From: Phocaeicola fibrisolvens
GTDB lineage: Bacteria; Bacteroidota; Bacteroidia; Bacteroidales; Bacteroidaceae
Length of the DNA stretch: 64,000 nt
Assembly: GCF_025567125.1 (NCBI RefSeq)
Contig: NZ_JAOQJI010000005.1
Span: 82,833 to 146,832 of the forward strand
Direction: 5' to 3'
Below are positions 1 to 7,539 of this stretch, piece after piece. A program made the position numbers and the translations under genes. Position 1 is the first letter of the stretch, and each line of letters begins with the position of its first letter. The notes beneath the pieces are model-generated. The model searched no databases and was not told the DNA's origin. It saw only the letters and a program-made list of their open reading frames with translations.

Positions 1-417
1 GTTGTGATTAGGAAGAGAATCTCCGTATTGGATGCCTGGCATAATTTCTTGAGGTACCATACCGTAGTTCTTGTAGCAGTAAACGATATCTTCAAAGCTA
101 CCGCCCGGAGAGAAAGAAGCATCTCCATGATAACGTACATAGTTTACAGCACGGTCTTCCATTGTTTTGTGTACCACAAACATTTCTGATAAATCGAATT
201 CACCTTTTCCTGTACGGAGCAATTCCGATTCCAGGAATCCTATGCTGGAAAAAGACCAGCAAGTACTAGAACGGTTCTGGTTTTTTATAGAGGTTATTGG
301 GTTTTCTTTTACCGTTGTGAAAATAAATCCTTCGTCTGCTTTGTTTTTCTTGGGGTTCTTGGCATAGATGCTTCCAAAGCAAAGTCCCACTGCGGCTAAT
401 AAAATCAGTTTGTTCAT
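1..417 (-). CDS. Aminopeptidase C, C1 (bleomycin hydrolase-type) peptidase, N-terminal part
   Basis: The reading frame starts at an ATG at 415-417 and runs off the left edge, so only the first 139 residues are visible. Residues 1-19 (MNKLILLAAVGLCFGSIYA) look like a signal peptide, pointing to export. The segment IKNQNRSSTCWSFSS carries the papain-fold oxyanion Gln and the catalytic Cys followed by Trp. This matches the bleomycin hydrolase-type C1 peptidases that Bacteroidales export. It should trim N-terminal residues from peptides; the His and Asn of the active site lie outside the window. It is co-oriented with the aminopeptidase P gene, about 40 bp downstream of that gene's stop, so joint transcription is plausible. 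Confidence 0.85.
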   Translation of the reverse strand, partial: MNKLILLAAVGLCFGSIYAKNPKKNKADEGFIFTTVKENPITSIKNQNRSSTCWSFSSIGFLESELLRTGKGEFDLSEMFVVHKTMEDRAVNYVRYHGDASFSPGGSFEDIVYCYKNYGMVPQEIMPGIQYGDSLPNHN

Positions 418-456
418 TGTTTTGATGTAAAATGTTATAGGGTTAATAAATTGTTT

Positions 457-1854
457 TTATTCATTCATGATAGCTTCCACTTCGTCGAAGGTGATTGGAA
501 TATGCTTGTCACCCAAGAAACGAGAACCCTTTGAGGTAATCAGTATATCATCTTCCAAACGAATTCCCCCAAAGTCTTTGTATTTTTCAATTTCATCGAA
601 ATTCAGGAAGTCCGCATGTAATTTTTCAGCTTTCCATTTATCGATTAATGCGGGGATGAAATAACATCCAGGTTCATCGGTAATGACAAAACCTTCCTGC
701 AAGCGGCGTCCCATACGAAGAGAGGCCAGTCCAAACTGGGTAGAAGGCTGCACTTCTTCATCGTAACCTACATAACATTGGCCCAGGTCCTCCATGTCGT
801 GTACATCCAGTCCCATCATGTGCCCCAGTCCATGTGGCAAAAACAAAGCATGTGCTCCGGCTGCGACTGCATCTTCTGTATTTCCTTTCATCAGTCCTAG
901 TTCTTTCAAGCCATTGGTCAATACTTTGCAGACTTCCAGATGTACGGATTTATAGGTTACTCCCGGACGTGCCAGTTCGAGGGCTTTGTCGTGGCAGGCC
1001 AATACAATACCGTATACATCGCGCTGACGGCTGGTAAACTTTCCACCGACAGGGATAGTACGTGTATGGTCGGAGCAGTAATAATTCATTAACTCGGCTC
1101 CTGCATCGGTCAGCATCATCCGGCCTTCTTTCAGGATATGACTGTGGTCATGATTGTGAAGTGTTTGTCCGTTCTGCGTCAGTATAGTGGCAAATGAAAC
1201 CATTCGTCCGTAGGAAGAAGCGATGCCATCGAGTACTCCGGCTATGTATTGTTCTGAAACTCCAGGTTTACACAAACGCATGGCAGCAGTATGCATTTCA
1301 TATCCTACGTTGCAAGCCTTGTCGATTTCTGCGATTTCGCATGCTTCTTTGGCGGCACGAAGGGAGATTACAGCTTTTATGAGTTCAATGGAAGCGTGCT
1401 GTTTGGTCATGGATGCTTTGATGCCTGTCAATTCTTCGAGTAACAGCATGTTGTCGTAGCGGTAAGGAGGAAGAAAATGCACTTTTCTTCTTTGTGCGAT
1501 GGCTTTTCCTACAAAGTCTTTCAGCATATCGAATGGATAGCTCTTCTCAATTCCCACCTGTGCGGCCAGTTCTTTGACACTGGGTTGAGGTCCCATCCAA
1601 ATGATATCGTCCATATCCACGTCGTTTCCAAAAAAATAGTCTGTTCCGTTGTCTATATCAATGATTCCGGCATAACCCGGATGTGAGTGTCCGAAAAAAT
1701 AGACAAAAGAACTGTCTTGACGAAATTTATATGTGTTGTCAGGATAATTGGCAGGTGCCTCGTTGTTGCCCAAAATAAGGACAATGCCGTTGCTCATTTT
1801 TTCTCGTAGAGCCTTCCGGCGTTTCTGATAAGTAAGTGAATCGAACATATTCAT
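457..1854 (-). CDS. pepP: Xaa-Pro aminopeptidase (aminopeptidase P, M24B)
   Basis: This 465-residue protein has the two-domain layout of aminopeptidase P: an N-terminal creatinase-like domain (about 1-170) and a C-terminal pita-bread metallopeptidase domain. Metal-binding residues are visible: Asp in LTDAGAE (about 250), Asp in CSDHTRT (about 262), His in HGLGHMMG, Glu in TDEPGCYF and Glu in GIRLEDD. The family removes an N-terminal residue preceding proline using two Mn or Zn ions, in the cytoplasm; no signal peptide is seen. Length is normal. The gene is divergent from the patatin-like gene, with 126 bp between the starts for promoters of both. Confidence 0.93.
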   Translation of the reverse strand: MNMFDSLTYQKRRKALREKMSNGIVLILGNNEAPANYPDNTYKFRQDSSFVYFFGHSHPGYAGIIDIDNGTDYFFGNDVDMDDIIWMGPQPSVKELAAQVGIEKSYPFDMLKDFVGKAIAQRRKVHFLPPYRYDNMLLLEELTGIKASMTKQHASIELIKAVISLRAAKEACEIAEIDKACNVGYEMHTAAMRLCKPGVSEQYIAGVLDGIASSYGRMVSFATILTQNGQTLHNHDHSHILKEGRMMLTDAGAELMNYYCSDHTRTIPVGGKFTSRQRDVYGIVLACHDKALELARPGVTYKSVHLEVCKVLTNGLKELGLMKGNTEDAVAAGAHALFLPHGLGHMMGLDVHDMEDLGQCYVGYDEEVQPSTQFGLASLRMGRRLQEGFVITDEPGCYFIPALIDKWKAEKLHADFLNFDEIEKYKDFGGIRLEDDILITSKGSRFLGDKHIPITFDEVEAIMNE

Positions 1855-1980
1855 TTCATTTTAATATCACATTTGTGAAAATAATGTTGCAAATGTAGTA
1901 AATAAAATAGAAAAAATAGTTAGGATGTATGGGAAAAACATATATTTGCAAATTCCAAGATTGCTTAAAAAGAACGAAGT

Positions 1981-2847
1981 ATGGAACTAGACTTTGAAAA
2001 AACAGGATTGGTTCTTGAGGGTGGAGGCATGCGAGGTGTATTCACATGTGGAGTATTGGATTTCATGATGGATCATAAGTTGGAGTTTCCTTATGCGATA
2101 GGTGTTTCGGCGGGGGCTTGTAACGGTTTGTCGTATATGTCTCATCAGCGAGGTCGTGCCAAGTTCAGTAACATTGACATGCTGGCCGAATATCATTATA
2201 TCGGTTTGAAGTATTTATGGTATCAGCACAGTATTCTGGATCAGCATTTGCTTTATGATTTGTTTCCGAGTCAGATTTTACCTTTTGATTATGAGGCTTA
2301 TTTTAATAATCCGGCACGCTTTGAAATGGTTACTACTAATTGTGTGACTGGAAGGGCTTGTTACTTGGAGGAAAAAGAGGGACGTAATCGTGAACGGTTG
2401 GTAGATATTGCCAAAGCTTCAAGTAGTCTTCCGTATGTGTGTCCTATTACGTATGTAGACGGACGTCCGATGTTGGATGGTGGAATTGTAGATTCCATTC
2501 CAGTATTGCGTGCAATGTCACAAGGTTATGAACGGAATGTGGTGGTTTTAACTCGTAATAGGGGATACCGGAAATCGGAAAAAGATATTCGTGTGCCTCG
2601 TTTTATCTATCGTCGCTATCCTAGGTTGAGGCTGGTGCTTAGCCGCCGTTGTGCGGTGTATAATGAACAGTTGGAACTTGTTGAAAAATTAGAGGATGAA
2701 GGACGTGTCATTGCTATTCGACCTGAAAAGAAAGTCGTGGTGAATCGAATAGAAAAAGATGTAAATAAGCTTACGGCTTTGTATGAAGAAGGCTATGCAT
2801 GTGCCGAAAAGGTGTTGATGCCTTTATTGGAAGGAAAAAGAGGATAA
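1981..2847 (+). CDS. Patatin-like phospholipase family protein
   Basis: The 288-residue protein opens with the patatin oxyanion loop GGGMRG (14-19), followed by the nucleophile elbow GVSAG (Ser43) and later the dyad Asp in MLDGGIVDS. This Ser-Asp dyad defines patatin-like lipases, which hydrolyse acyl esters of phospholipids. The protein is of the bacterial YjjU size class, has no signal peptide and is probably cytoplasmic or membrane-peripheral; its substrate cannot be told. A Bacteroides -7-like box TATATTTG lies at 1941-1948, about 35 bp before the start, without a convincing -33 element. It ends at a bidirectional terminator shared with rny. Confidence 0.88.
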   Translation: MELDFEKTGLVLEGGGMRGVFTCGVLDFMMDHKLEFPYAIGVSAGACNGLSYMSHQRGRAKFSNIDMLAEYHYIGLKYLWYQHSILDQHLLYDLFPSQILPFDYEAYFNNPARFEMVTTNCVTGRACYLEEKEGRNRERLVDIAKASSSLPYVCPITYVDGRPMLDGGIVDSIPVLRAMSQGYERNVVVLTRNRGYRKSEKDIRVPRFIYRRYPRLRLVLSRRCAVYNEQLELVEKLEDEGRVIAIRPEKKVVVNRIEKDVNKLTALYEEGYACAEKVLMPLLEGKRG

Positions 2848-2867
2848 AACTGTGGAGATGAAACCAT

Positions 2868-2901
2868 AAAAAAATCCGGAATGTGGATTCCGGATTTTTT
2901 T
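2868..2901. terminator. Bidirectional intrinsic terminator
   Basis: A perfect 9-bp stem (ATCCGGAAT at 2874-2882, ATTCCGGAT at 2887-2895) with loop GTGG has an A run before it and a T run after it. It lies between the convergent patatin and rny genes and can terminate both. Confidence 0.92.
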
Positions 2902-2908
2902 ATAGTTT

Positions 2909-4444
2909 TTATTTTGCGAAGCTGACAGCGCGGGTTTCACGAATAACCGTGATTTTTACTTGTCCCGGGTAGGTCATTTCGTCTTGAATCTTCTTGGCGA
3001 TTTCGGTTGACAGGCTTTCCGTCTGTTTGTCGTCAATCTTGTCTGCACCTACAATGACACGGAGTTCGCGTCCGGCTTGGATGGCGTAGGTTTTGGTAAC
3101 ACCAGGATATGACATCGCAAGTTGTTCGAGGTCATTCAGACGTTTGATGTAAGCTTCTACAATTTCACGGCGTGCTCCCGGACGTGCTCCAGAGATGGCA
3201 TCGCAGACTTGTACGATAGGAGCCAATAGACTGGTCATTTCCACTTCGTCGTGATGAGCACCGATGGCATTGCAGATATCTGCCTTTTCTTTGTATTTCT
3301 CTGCTAGTTTCATACCCAATAGAGCGTGCGGCAATTCAGGTTCTTCATCAGGAACTTTTCCGATATCGTGTAACAAGCCGGCTCGTTTTGCCTTTTTCGG
3401 ATTCAATCCTAATTCAGAAGCCATTACGGCACATAGATTGGCTGTTTCACGAGCGTGCTGTAACAAGTTCTGTCCGTATGAAGAACGGTATTTCATCTTA
3501 CCAATGATACGAATAAGTTCCGGATGCAGTCCATGGATACCCAAATCGATAGTGGTACGTTTACCCGTTTCAATGATTTCGTCTTCTACCTGCTTACGTA
3601 CTTTGGCTACCACTTCTTCAATGCGGGCCGGATGAATACGACCGTCGGTTACCAGTTGATGCAAGGCCAGGCGAGCAATTTCACGGCGAACAGGGTCGAA
3701 AGCAGAAAGTACAATTGCCTCCGGAGTATCGTCTACTACGATTTCTACGCCTGTGGCAGCTTCTAATGCCCGGATATTACGTCCTTCACGTCCGATAATG
3801 CGTCCTTTAATTTCGTCTGATTCAATATGGAATACGGTGACAGAATTTTCAATGGCTGTTTCTGTAGCTACTCTTTGGATAGACTGGATGACGATTCGTT
3901 TCGCTTCACGGTTGGCCGTAAGCTTGGCGTCGTCCATAATATCATTAATGTAAGACTGTGCCTGGGTTTTAGCTTCTTCCTTTAAGGATTCTACCAGACG
4001 TTCTTTAGCTTCTTCCGCAGACAATCCTGAAATGGTTTCCAGTTTTTCTCTTTCCTGTGATTGAAGCGTATCCAGTTCTTCTTTTTTCTTTTCAATGATT
4101 ACAAGTTGGGCGTCCAGATTTTCTTTGATGGCCTCTGTTTCGTTGCGTTTACGCTGAAGCTCTTCGTTCTTTTGGTTCAGCACCATTTCCCGTTGCTTCA
4201 ATTTGTTTTCCGCCTGTTGGATTTTCTGGTTTCGGAGAGCGACTTCCTTTTCCAGGTCTGCCTTTTTGTTTAGAAACTTTTCTTTTACTTCCAGAAGTTT
4301 GTTTTTCTTGATTACCTCAGCCTCTGTTTCGGCTTCTTTGATAATGGTGTCATATTTCGTCTTCAAGCCATACTTAAAGAATCCATACGACAATGCACCT
4401 CCAACCAGGAAGGCCACAATCGCTAGTATTACTGTCGTCAACAT
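2909..4444 (-). CDS. rny: Ribonuclease Y
   Basis: The 511-residue protein has the standard order of RNase Y: an N-terminal membrane helix (about 1-25), a long charged coiled coil (about 30-200), a KH RNA-binding domain with GRIIGREGRNIRALE (about 213-227) and an HD phosphohydrolase domain including LLHDIGK. The enzyme is a membrane-anchored endoribonuclease that starts mRNA decay. Length and motifs are complete. It follows zapA after a 102-bp gap holding a hairpin with a T tract, so part of its transcription may read through from zapA. Confidence 0.96.
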   Translation of the reverse strand: MLTTVILAIVAFLVGGALSYGFFKYGLKTKYDTIIKEAETEAEVIKKNKLLEVKEKFLNKKADLEKEVALRNQKIQQAENKLKQREMVLNQKNEELQRKRNETEAIKENLDAQLVIIEKKKEELDTLQSQEREKLETISGLSAEEAKERLVESLKEEAKTQAQSYINDIMDDAKLTANREAKRIVIQSIQRVATETAIENSVTVFHIESDEIKGRIIGREGRNIRALEAATGVEIVVDDTPEAIVLSAFDPVRREIARLALHQLVTDGRIHPARIEEVVAKVRKQVEDEIIETGKRTTIDLGIHGLHPELIRIIGKMKYRSSYGQNLLQHARETANLCAVMASELGLNPKKAKRAGLLHDIGKVPDEEPELPHALLGMKLAEKYKEKADICNAIGAHHDEVEMTSLLAPIVQVCDAISGARPGARREIVEAYIKRLNDLEQLAMSYPGVTKTYAIQAGRELRVIVGADKIDDKQTESLSTEIAKKIQDEMTYPGQVKITVIRETRAVSFAK

Positions 4445-4468
4445 TATAATTAGTTTAAATATATAAAT

Positions 4469-4521
4469 AAAAAACGCATAAACTTCTCTGCGGGAAATCC
4501 CATCAGATAAAGCTTATGCGT
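4469..4521 (-). ncRNA. Hairpin with T tract between zapA and rny
   Basis: Read on the minus strand, ACGCATAA (4514-4521) pairs with TTATGCGT (4474-4481). An inner stem uses TCTG/CAGA and GGGA/TCCC, and six T residues follow. The shape fits an intrinsic terminator or attenuator after zapA, or the end of a short structured RNA. In many bacteria 6S RNA lies next to zapA, but I cannot show that this is 6S: the visible structure is only about 50 nt. Confidence 0.5.
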
Positions 4522-4546
4522 GAATGTTTTCTCTTTATGTATCTGT

Positions 4547-4852
4547 CTATAAACCTTTGTTCCGGCTGTCTCGTATATATCTTTCAATATCTTCGTTCAG
4601 CTCCTTTAGCTTTTCTTGATAAGGTAAGGTGTCATTCCTTTCCTTCATGGAAAAATTTTCATAAGCTAAGTCAAGTGCTACCATTTTCCAGTGTTGTATG
4701 CTACTGAATTCAGGAAATGCACTTCGGTATTTATTTAGTTTATAATTAATCTGTTTGGCAGCTTCCCGATAACCTTCCTCTTCTGATGGAAGTATGGATA
4801 CTGGATATCGTTCGTTGTCAATGAGTAGATTAAATCTCTTTTTTTCGTCCAT
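4547..4852 (-). CDS. zapA: Cell division protein ZapA
   Basis: The 101-residue protein has the ZapA layout: an N-terminal globular part with FNLLIDNERYPVSI and EEGYREAAKQINYKL, then a C-terminal helical part. ZapA binds FtsZ protofilaments and bundles them at the division site in the cytoplasm. It is followed upstream in the same operon by a small coiled-coil gene only 27 bp away, an arrangement that suggests a ZapA/ZapB-like pair. Confidence 0.85.
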   Translation of the reverse strand: MDEKKRFNLLIDNERYPVSILPSEEEGYREAAKQINYKLNKYRSAFPEFSSIQHWKMVALDLAYENFSMKERNDTLPYQEKLKELNEDIERYIRDSRNKGL

Positions 4853-4879
4853 AAAAGTATATACTTTACCGTCGTAGTC

Positions 4880-5173
4880 TTATTCATTCAGCAAAGCGAT
4901 GCATTTATCGACTTCACGCACAAGTTTCGCCAGTCGTTGTTTCGTATCGCGGAGGTCGTTGTCGTTGATACTGAGAATACGGGCGTTTTTCAAATTGATA
5001 TACTTGGTTTCCAATTCTTTCCGGCTATGCTCCAGTTGGGCCAGTTCTTCGTTTCTTTGGCTGATTTCTTTTTTTAAGGAGAGATTTTCTTTTTCCAGTT
5101 CCTCGTAAAGATACAGTAATTGTCTCAGTCTGCCCTCGAAAGTATTTAACAGCTTTTTGTCCTCTTCTGTCAT
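4880..5173 (-). CDS. Small coiled-coil protein next to ZapA (ZapB-like position)
   Basis: I chose the start at 5171-5173 (MTEEDKKLLNTFEGRLRQLL) over an upstream in-frame ATG, because the extra eight residues look like untranslated leader. The 97 residues are almost wholly heptad-like helix (YLYEELEKENLSLKKEI and similar), predicting a long coiled coil. No named domain is recognised. Its place directly before zapA suggests a division-linked partner, comparable in size and fold to ZapB; this is inference from context. Confidence 0.75.
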   Translation of the reverse strand: MTEEDKKLLNTFEGRLRQLLYLYEELEKENLSLKKEISQRNEELAQLEHSRKELETKYINLKNARILSINDNDLRDTKQRLAKLVREVDKCIALLNE

Positions 5174-5382
5174 CCGTATATCAAAAAATATACACAAATA
5201 TACAGTATTGGTTGGAAAATCAAAAATATTTGTTGTGGATTTTATTAAAAATTGTGAGATTGTGGGCGGGTGAAATCTTTTGTGTATGGATTTTTTCTGT
5301 CTGATAATTCTTTTTACCTTTGTGGTTGCATTGAGGTGACATTAGATGCGTTTTTTTTTAATGTTTTAAAAATCAAATCATT

Positions 5383-5715
5383 ATGTATACTGTTATAAAA
5401 CGGATGGAAATTTCGGCCTCTCATCGTTTGCAGCTTTCTTATGAAAGTAAGTGTGAGAACCTGCATGGGCATAATTGGATTGTCACTGTGTATTGTCAGG
5501 CTGAGGAATTGAATGAGGACGGAATGGTAGTCGATTTTACGCACATTAAAGAAGTAGTAAAAGGGCAACTTGATCATAAAAATCTGAATGACGTGTTGCC
5601 TTGTAATCCTACGGCCGAGAATATAGCCAAATGGATTTGCGACCGTGTTCCTCATTGTGTGAAGGTAGAAGTGTGTGAATCTGAGGGGAATAGGGTGGTT
5701 TATGAAAAAGATTAA
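5383..5715 (+). CDS. queD: 6-carboxytetrahydropterin synthase (QueD)
   Basis: The 110-residue protein carries the zinc ligands His14 (SASHRL), His28 and His30 (LHGHNW) and the likely catalytic Cys24. QueD converts 7,8-dihydroneopterin triphosphate to 6-carboxytetrahydropterin, the second step of queuosine (7-deazaguanine) synthesis. A promoter -7 box TACCTTTG is seen at 5315-5322. The gene overlaps queE by 14 bp, so the two are co-translated. Confidence 0.93.
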   Translation: MYTVIKRMEISASHRLQLSYESKCENLHGHNWIVTVYCQAEELNEDGMVVDFTHIKEVVKGQLDHKNLNDVLPCNPTAENIAKWICDRVPHCVKVEVCESEGNRVVYEKD

Positions 5716-6247
5716 TGAAATATTCTACAGTCTTCAAGGGGAGGGCTTTTATGTAGGTACACCGGCTGTGTTTGTTCGTTTCTCAGGTTGTAATCTGAAG
5801 TGTGACTTTTGCGATACGCGTCATGAGAAAGGTACTTTCTTGTCGGACGAGGAGATAGTGGAAGAGGTTTGCCGTTATCCTTGTCGGATGGTAATCCTTA
5901 CGGGAGGGGAACCTGGGTTATGGATAGATGAACCTTTGATAGAAGCATTGCATCGTGCGGGTAAATACGTATGTGTGGAGACCAATGGGACTTGTGTACT
6001 TCCTTCTTCGGTTGACTGGGTTACTTGTTCACCGAAAAAAAGTGGAAGTTTGCATGTGGCACGGATAGATGAAGTAAAGGTGGTATTTGTGGGACAGGAT
6101 GTGGAGCCTTATTTGCAGTTGAAGGCTTCCGCTTATTTTTTACAACCATGTTCGGGGAAAAATACCACTGAAGTTGTGGAATACATCAAACAACATCCTG
6201 TATGGAGGTTAAGTTTGCAAACACATAAGTTGATAGATATTCCTTGA
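5702..6247 (+). CDS. queE: 7-carboxy-7-deazaguanine synthase (QueE), radical SAM
   Basis: The ATG at 5702 gives 181 residues starting MKKINEIFYSLQGEGFYVG; an in-frame start 27 bp upstream lies deeper in queD and adds a non-conserved tail. Cys30, Cys34 and Cys37 form the CX3CX2C cluster motif that holds the 4Fe-4S centre, and TGGEPGLW contacts S-adenosylmethionine. QueE contracts the pterin ring to make 7-carboxy-7-deazaguanine. It is the last host gene before prophage cargo, so the left prophage junction should lie in the 270 bp after it. Confidence 0.93.
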   Translation: MKKINEIFYSLQGEGFYVGTPAVFVRFSGCNLKCDFCDTRHEKGTFLSDEEIVEEVCRYPCRMVILTGGEPGLWIDEPLIEALHRAGKYVCVETNGTCVLPSSVDWVTCSPKKSGSLHVARIDEVKVVFVGQDVEPYLQLKASAYFLQPCSGKNTTEVVEYIKQHPVWRLSLQTHKLIDIP

Positions 6248-6366
6248 TTGTTTTTATACAAAATGTAAGAATATGCATTCAGACGTGTTGGTGTTTTTTA
6301 ACAACTTTCACGCCTGAATTTGTTAATAAACATATTTGTTCTTGAGAGAATGTGTGTACAGACAAT

Positions 6367-6406
6367 AAAAAAGATACTCCCGCTAATCACTATTAGCAGG
6401 AGTATC
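6367..6406 (-). terminator. Intrinsic terminator of the minus-strand cargo operon
   Basis: Arms GATACTCCCGCTAAT (6373-6387) and ATTAGCAGGAGTATC (6392-6406) pair over 15 positions with one mismatch around a 4-nt loop. On the minus strand the stem is followed by TTTTTTATTG. It would stop transcription of the three genes at 8863-6517 before they reach queE. The rest of 6248-6516 has no gene. Confidence 0.85.
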
Positions 6407-6421
6407 ACAACACAAAAACTA

Positions 6422-6508
6422 AACTAGACTTAATTTTGTGAATGTGATACTTCATGCTGATAGTCAATTAATTATAGATGTTGACTTTTATACGACTGGA
6501 ATGAAAGT
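6422..6508. repeat. Imperfect direct repeat, left copy, flanking the GHKL/STAS operon
   Basis: This AT-rich stretch matches 8945-9023 in the same orientation. Two blocks stand out: about 23 of 30 positions around ACTTAATTTTGTGAATG, and 24 of 28 around ATTATAGATGTTGAC. The two copies enclose the three-gene cargo operon. Confidence 0.55.
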
Positions 6509-6516
6509 GGAATATA

Positions 6517-7191
6517 TTATCTTCTTTTCCGTTTGAATATCCTTTTATACCACTTTTCTTTTTCTTCTTTTATCCCATCATATAGGAGGCTTATTAGTGA
6601 GGCTCTATTTTCATATATTCTCTTTTTTATTTGAGATATATCTGCATTTGAATAGTTGTCAATTTGATTTGAACATAAATCCTGTAAATCGTTTATTATT
6701 CTATTTATATTTGTAGCAAGAGATTTATCGTATGATTGTATAATCGTAACAAAATTGTCAAGAAAATCATTTCTTAAATCTCTAAGTGCTCTATTAGCTC
6801 TTGCCTTTTGTCTTGGTATAAATCTGCCGTCATTAATTCTTTTCAACGAATTAATATTGTTATTAATTCGTTGATGTATTTGATTATAGAATGTATCAAT
6901 ATTGTTGAGATTGGGTTGTATTATTACAGACATGTACCAACTCTTTTTTGTCTCTTTTTTTCTATCTCTGTTGTTTATATAATTTTGTCTTATGAATATG
7001 GCTATAGTTAATATTATTGCTAATGTTGAAATTACATTTGCATAAAAATCAGTACTTATAATCTTTTCAAGCCTTTCTAGTTCATCTTCTCTTTTGTCGT
7101 AGTATAAGCTATCTAAAGGTTGGTATGCAAAGATGAAAGATTGGTTCATTAACGAATCATTCTTGAAATGAATATACGGTAAATTATCCAT
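6517..7191 (-). CDS. Single-TM protein of the GHKL/STAS cargo operon
   Basis: The 224-residue protein is not a recognised family. It has one strong membrane helix at about residues 53-70 (VISTLAIILTIAIFI) followed by a basic stretch, then a roughly 140-residue mostly helical cytoplasmic part ending in a basic tail (RIFKRKRR). It is the last gene of a three-gene minus-strand operon, starting 3 bp after the STAS-like gene's stop and followed by a strong terminator. A membrane-anchored helical protein beside an ATP-driven switch pair would fit an effector role. That is inference. Confidence 0.75.
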   Translation of the reverse strand: MDNLPYIHFKNDSLMNQSFIFAYQPLDSLYYDKREDELERLEKIISTDFYANVISTLAIILTIAIFIRQNYINNRDRKKETKKSWYMSVIIQPNLNNIDTFYNQIHQRINNNINSLKRINDGRFIPRQKARANRALRDLRNDFLDNFVTIIQSYDKSLATNINRIINDLQDLCSNQIDNYSNADISQIKKRIYENRASLISLLYDGIKEEKEKWYKRIFKRKRR

Positions 7192-7194
7192 AAA

Positions 7195-7539
7195 CTATTT
7201 TCTATTGTTATATTCTATTACAGCTTGTCTTTCATTGTCTGCAATATCTTCTTTTAGACATTTTATGACTTCTGGGTCTTCATCTTCAAAAGTAATTTTA
7301 TACTTTTCATGAAAATTGTCTATACCTCCAAGATTACATATACTTTCATAGAATAATCCTAAGAAGAATGATGGGTTGAATGATGTTGTTCCTTCAGGTA
7401 CTGATATTTCATATTCTTCTCTATCTTTATCACATTGGTTAAGTTTTAATTCTTCTCTTACTTGATACCCTTGTTTTCTACCTGTGAACATAGTGCTATT
7501 TGGTCCTCTATGCGCTTGGGTTAACCTTATTGTTTTCAT
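7195..7539 (-). CDS. STAS-like domain protein (DUF4325 type)
   Basis: The 114 residues show the DUF4325 pattern: GRKQGYQVREEL near residue 20-31, then a short strand and TTSFNPSFFLGLFYESI near 51-67, matching the T/S-SF helix start of STAS-like folds. STAS domains in anti-anti-sigma switches bind GHKL ATPases. Here the start overlaps the GHKL gene by 32 bp, as expected for proteins made together. The family assignment comes from motif recognition by eye. Confidence 0.7.
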   Translation of the reverse strand: MKTIRLTQAHRGPNSTMFTGRKQGYQVREELKLNQCDKDREEYEISVPEGTTSFNPSFFLGLFYESICNLGGIDNFHEKYKITFEDEDPEVIKCLKEDIADNERQAVIEYNNRK

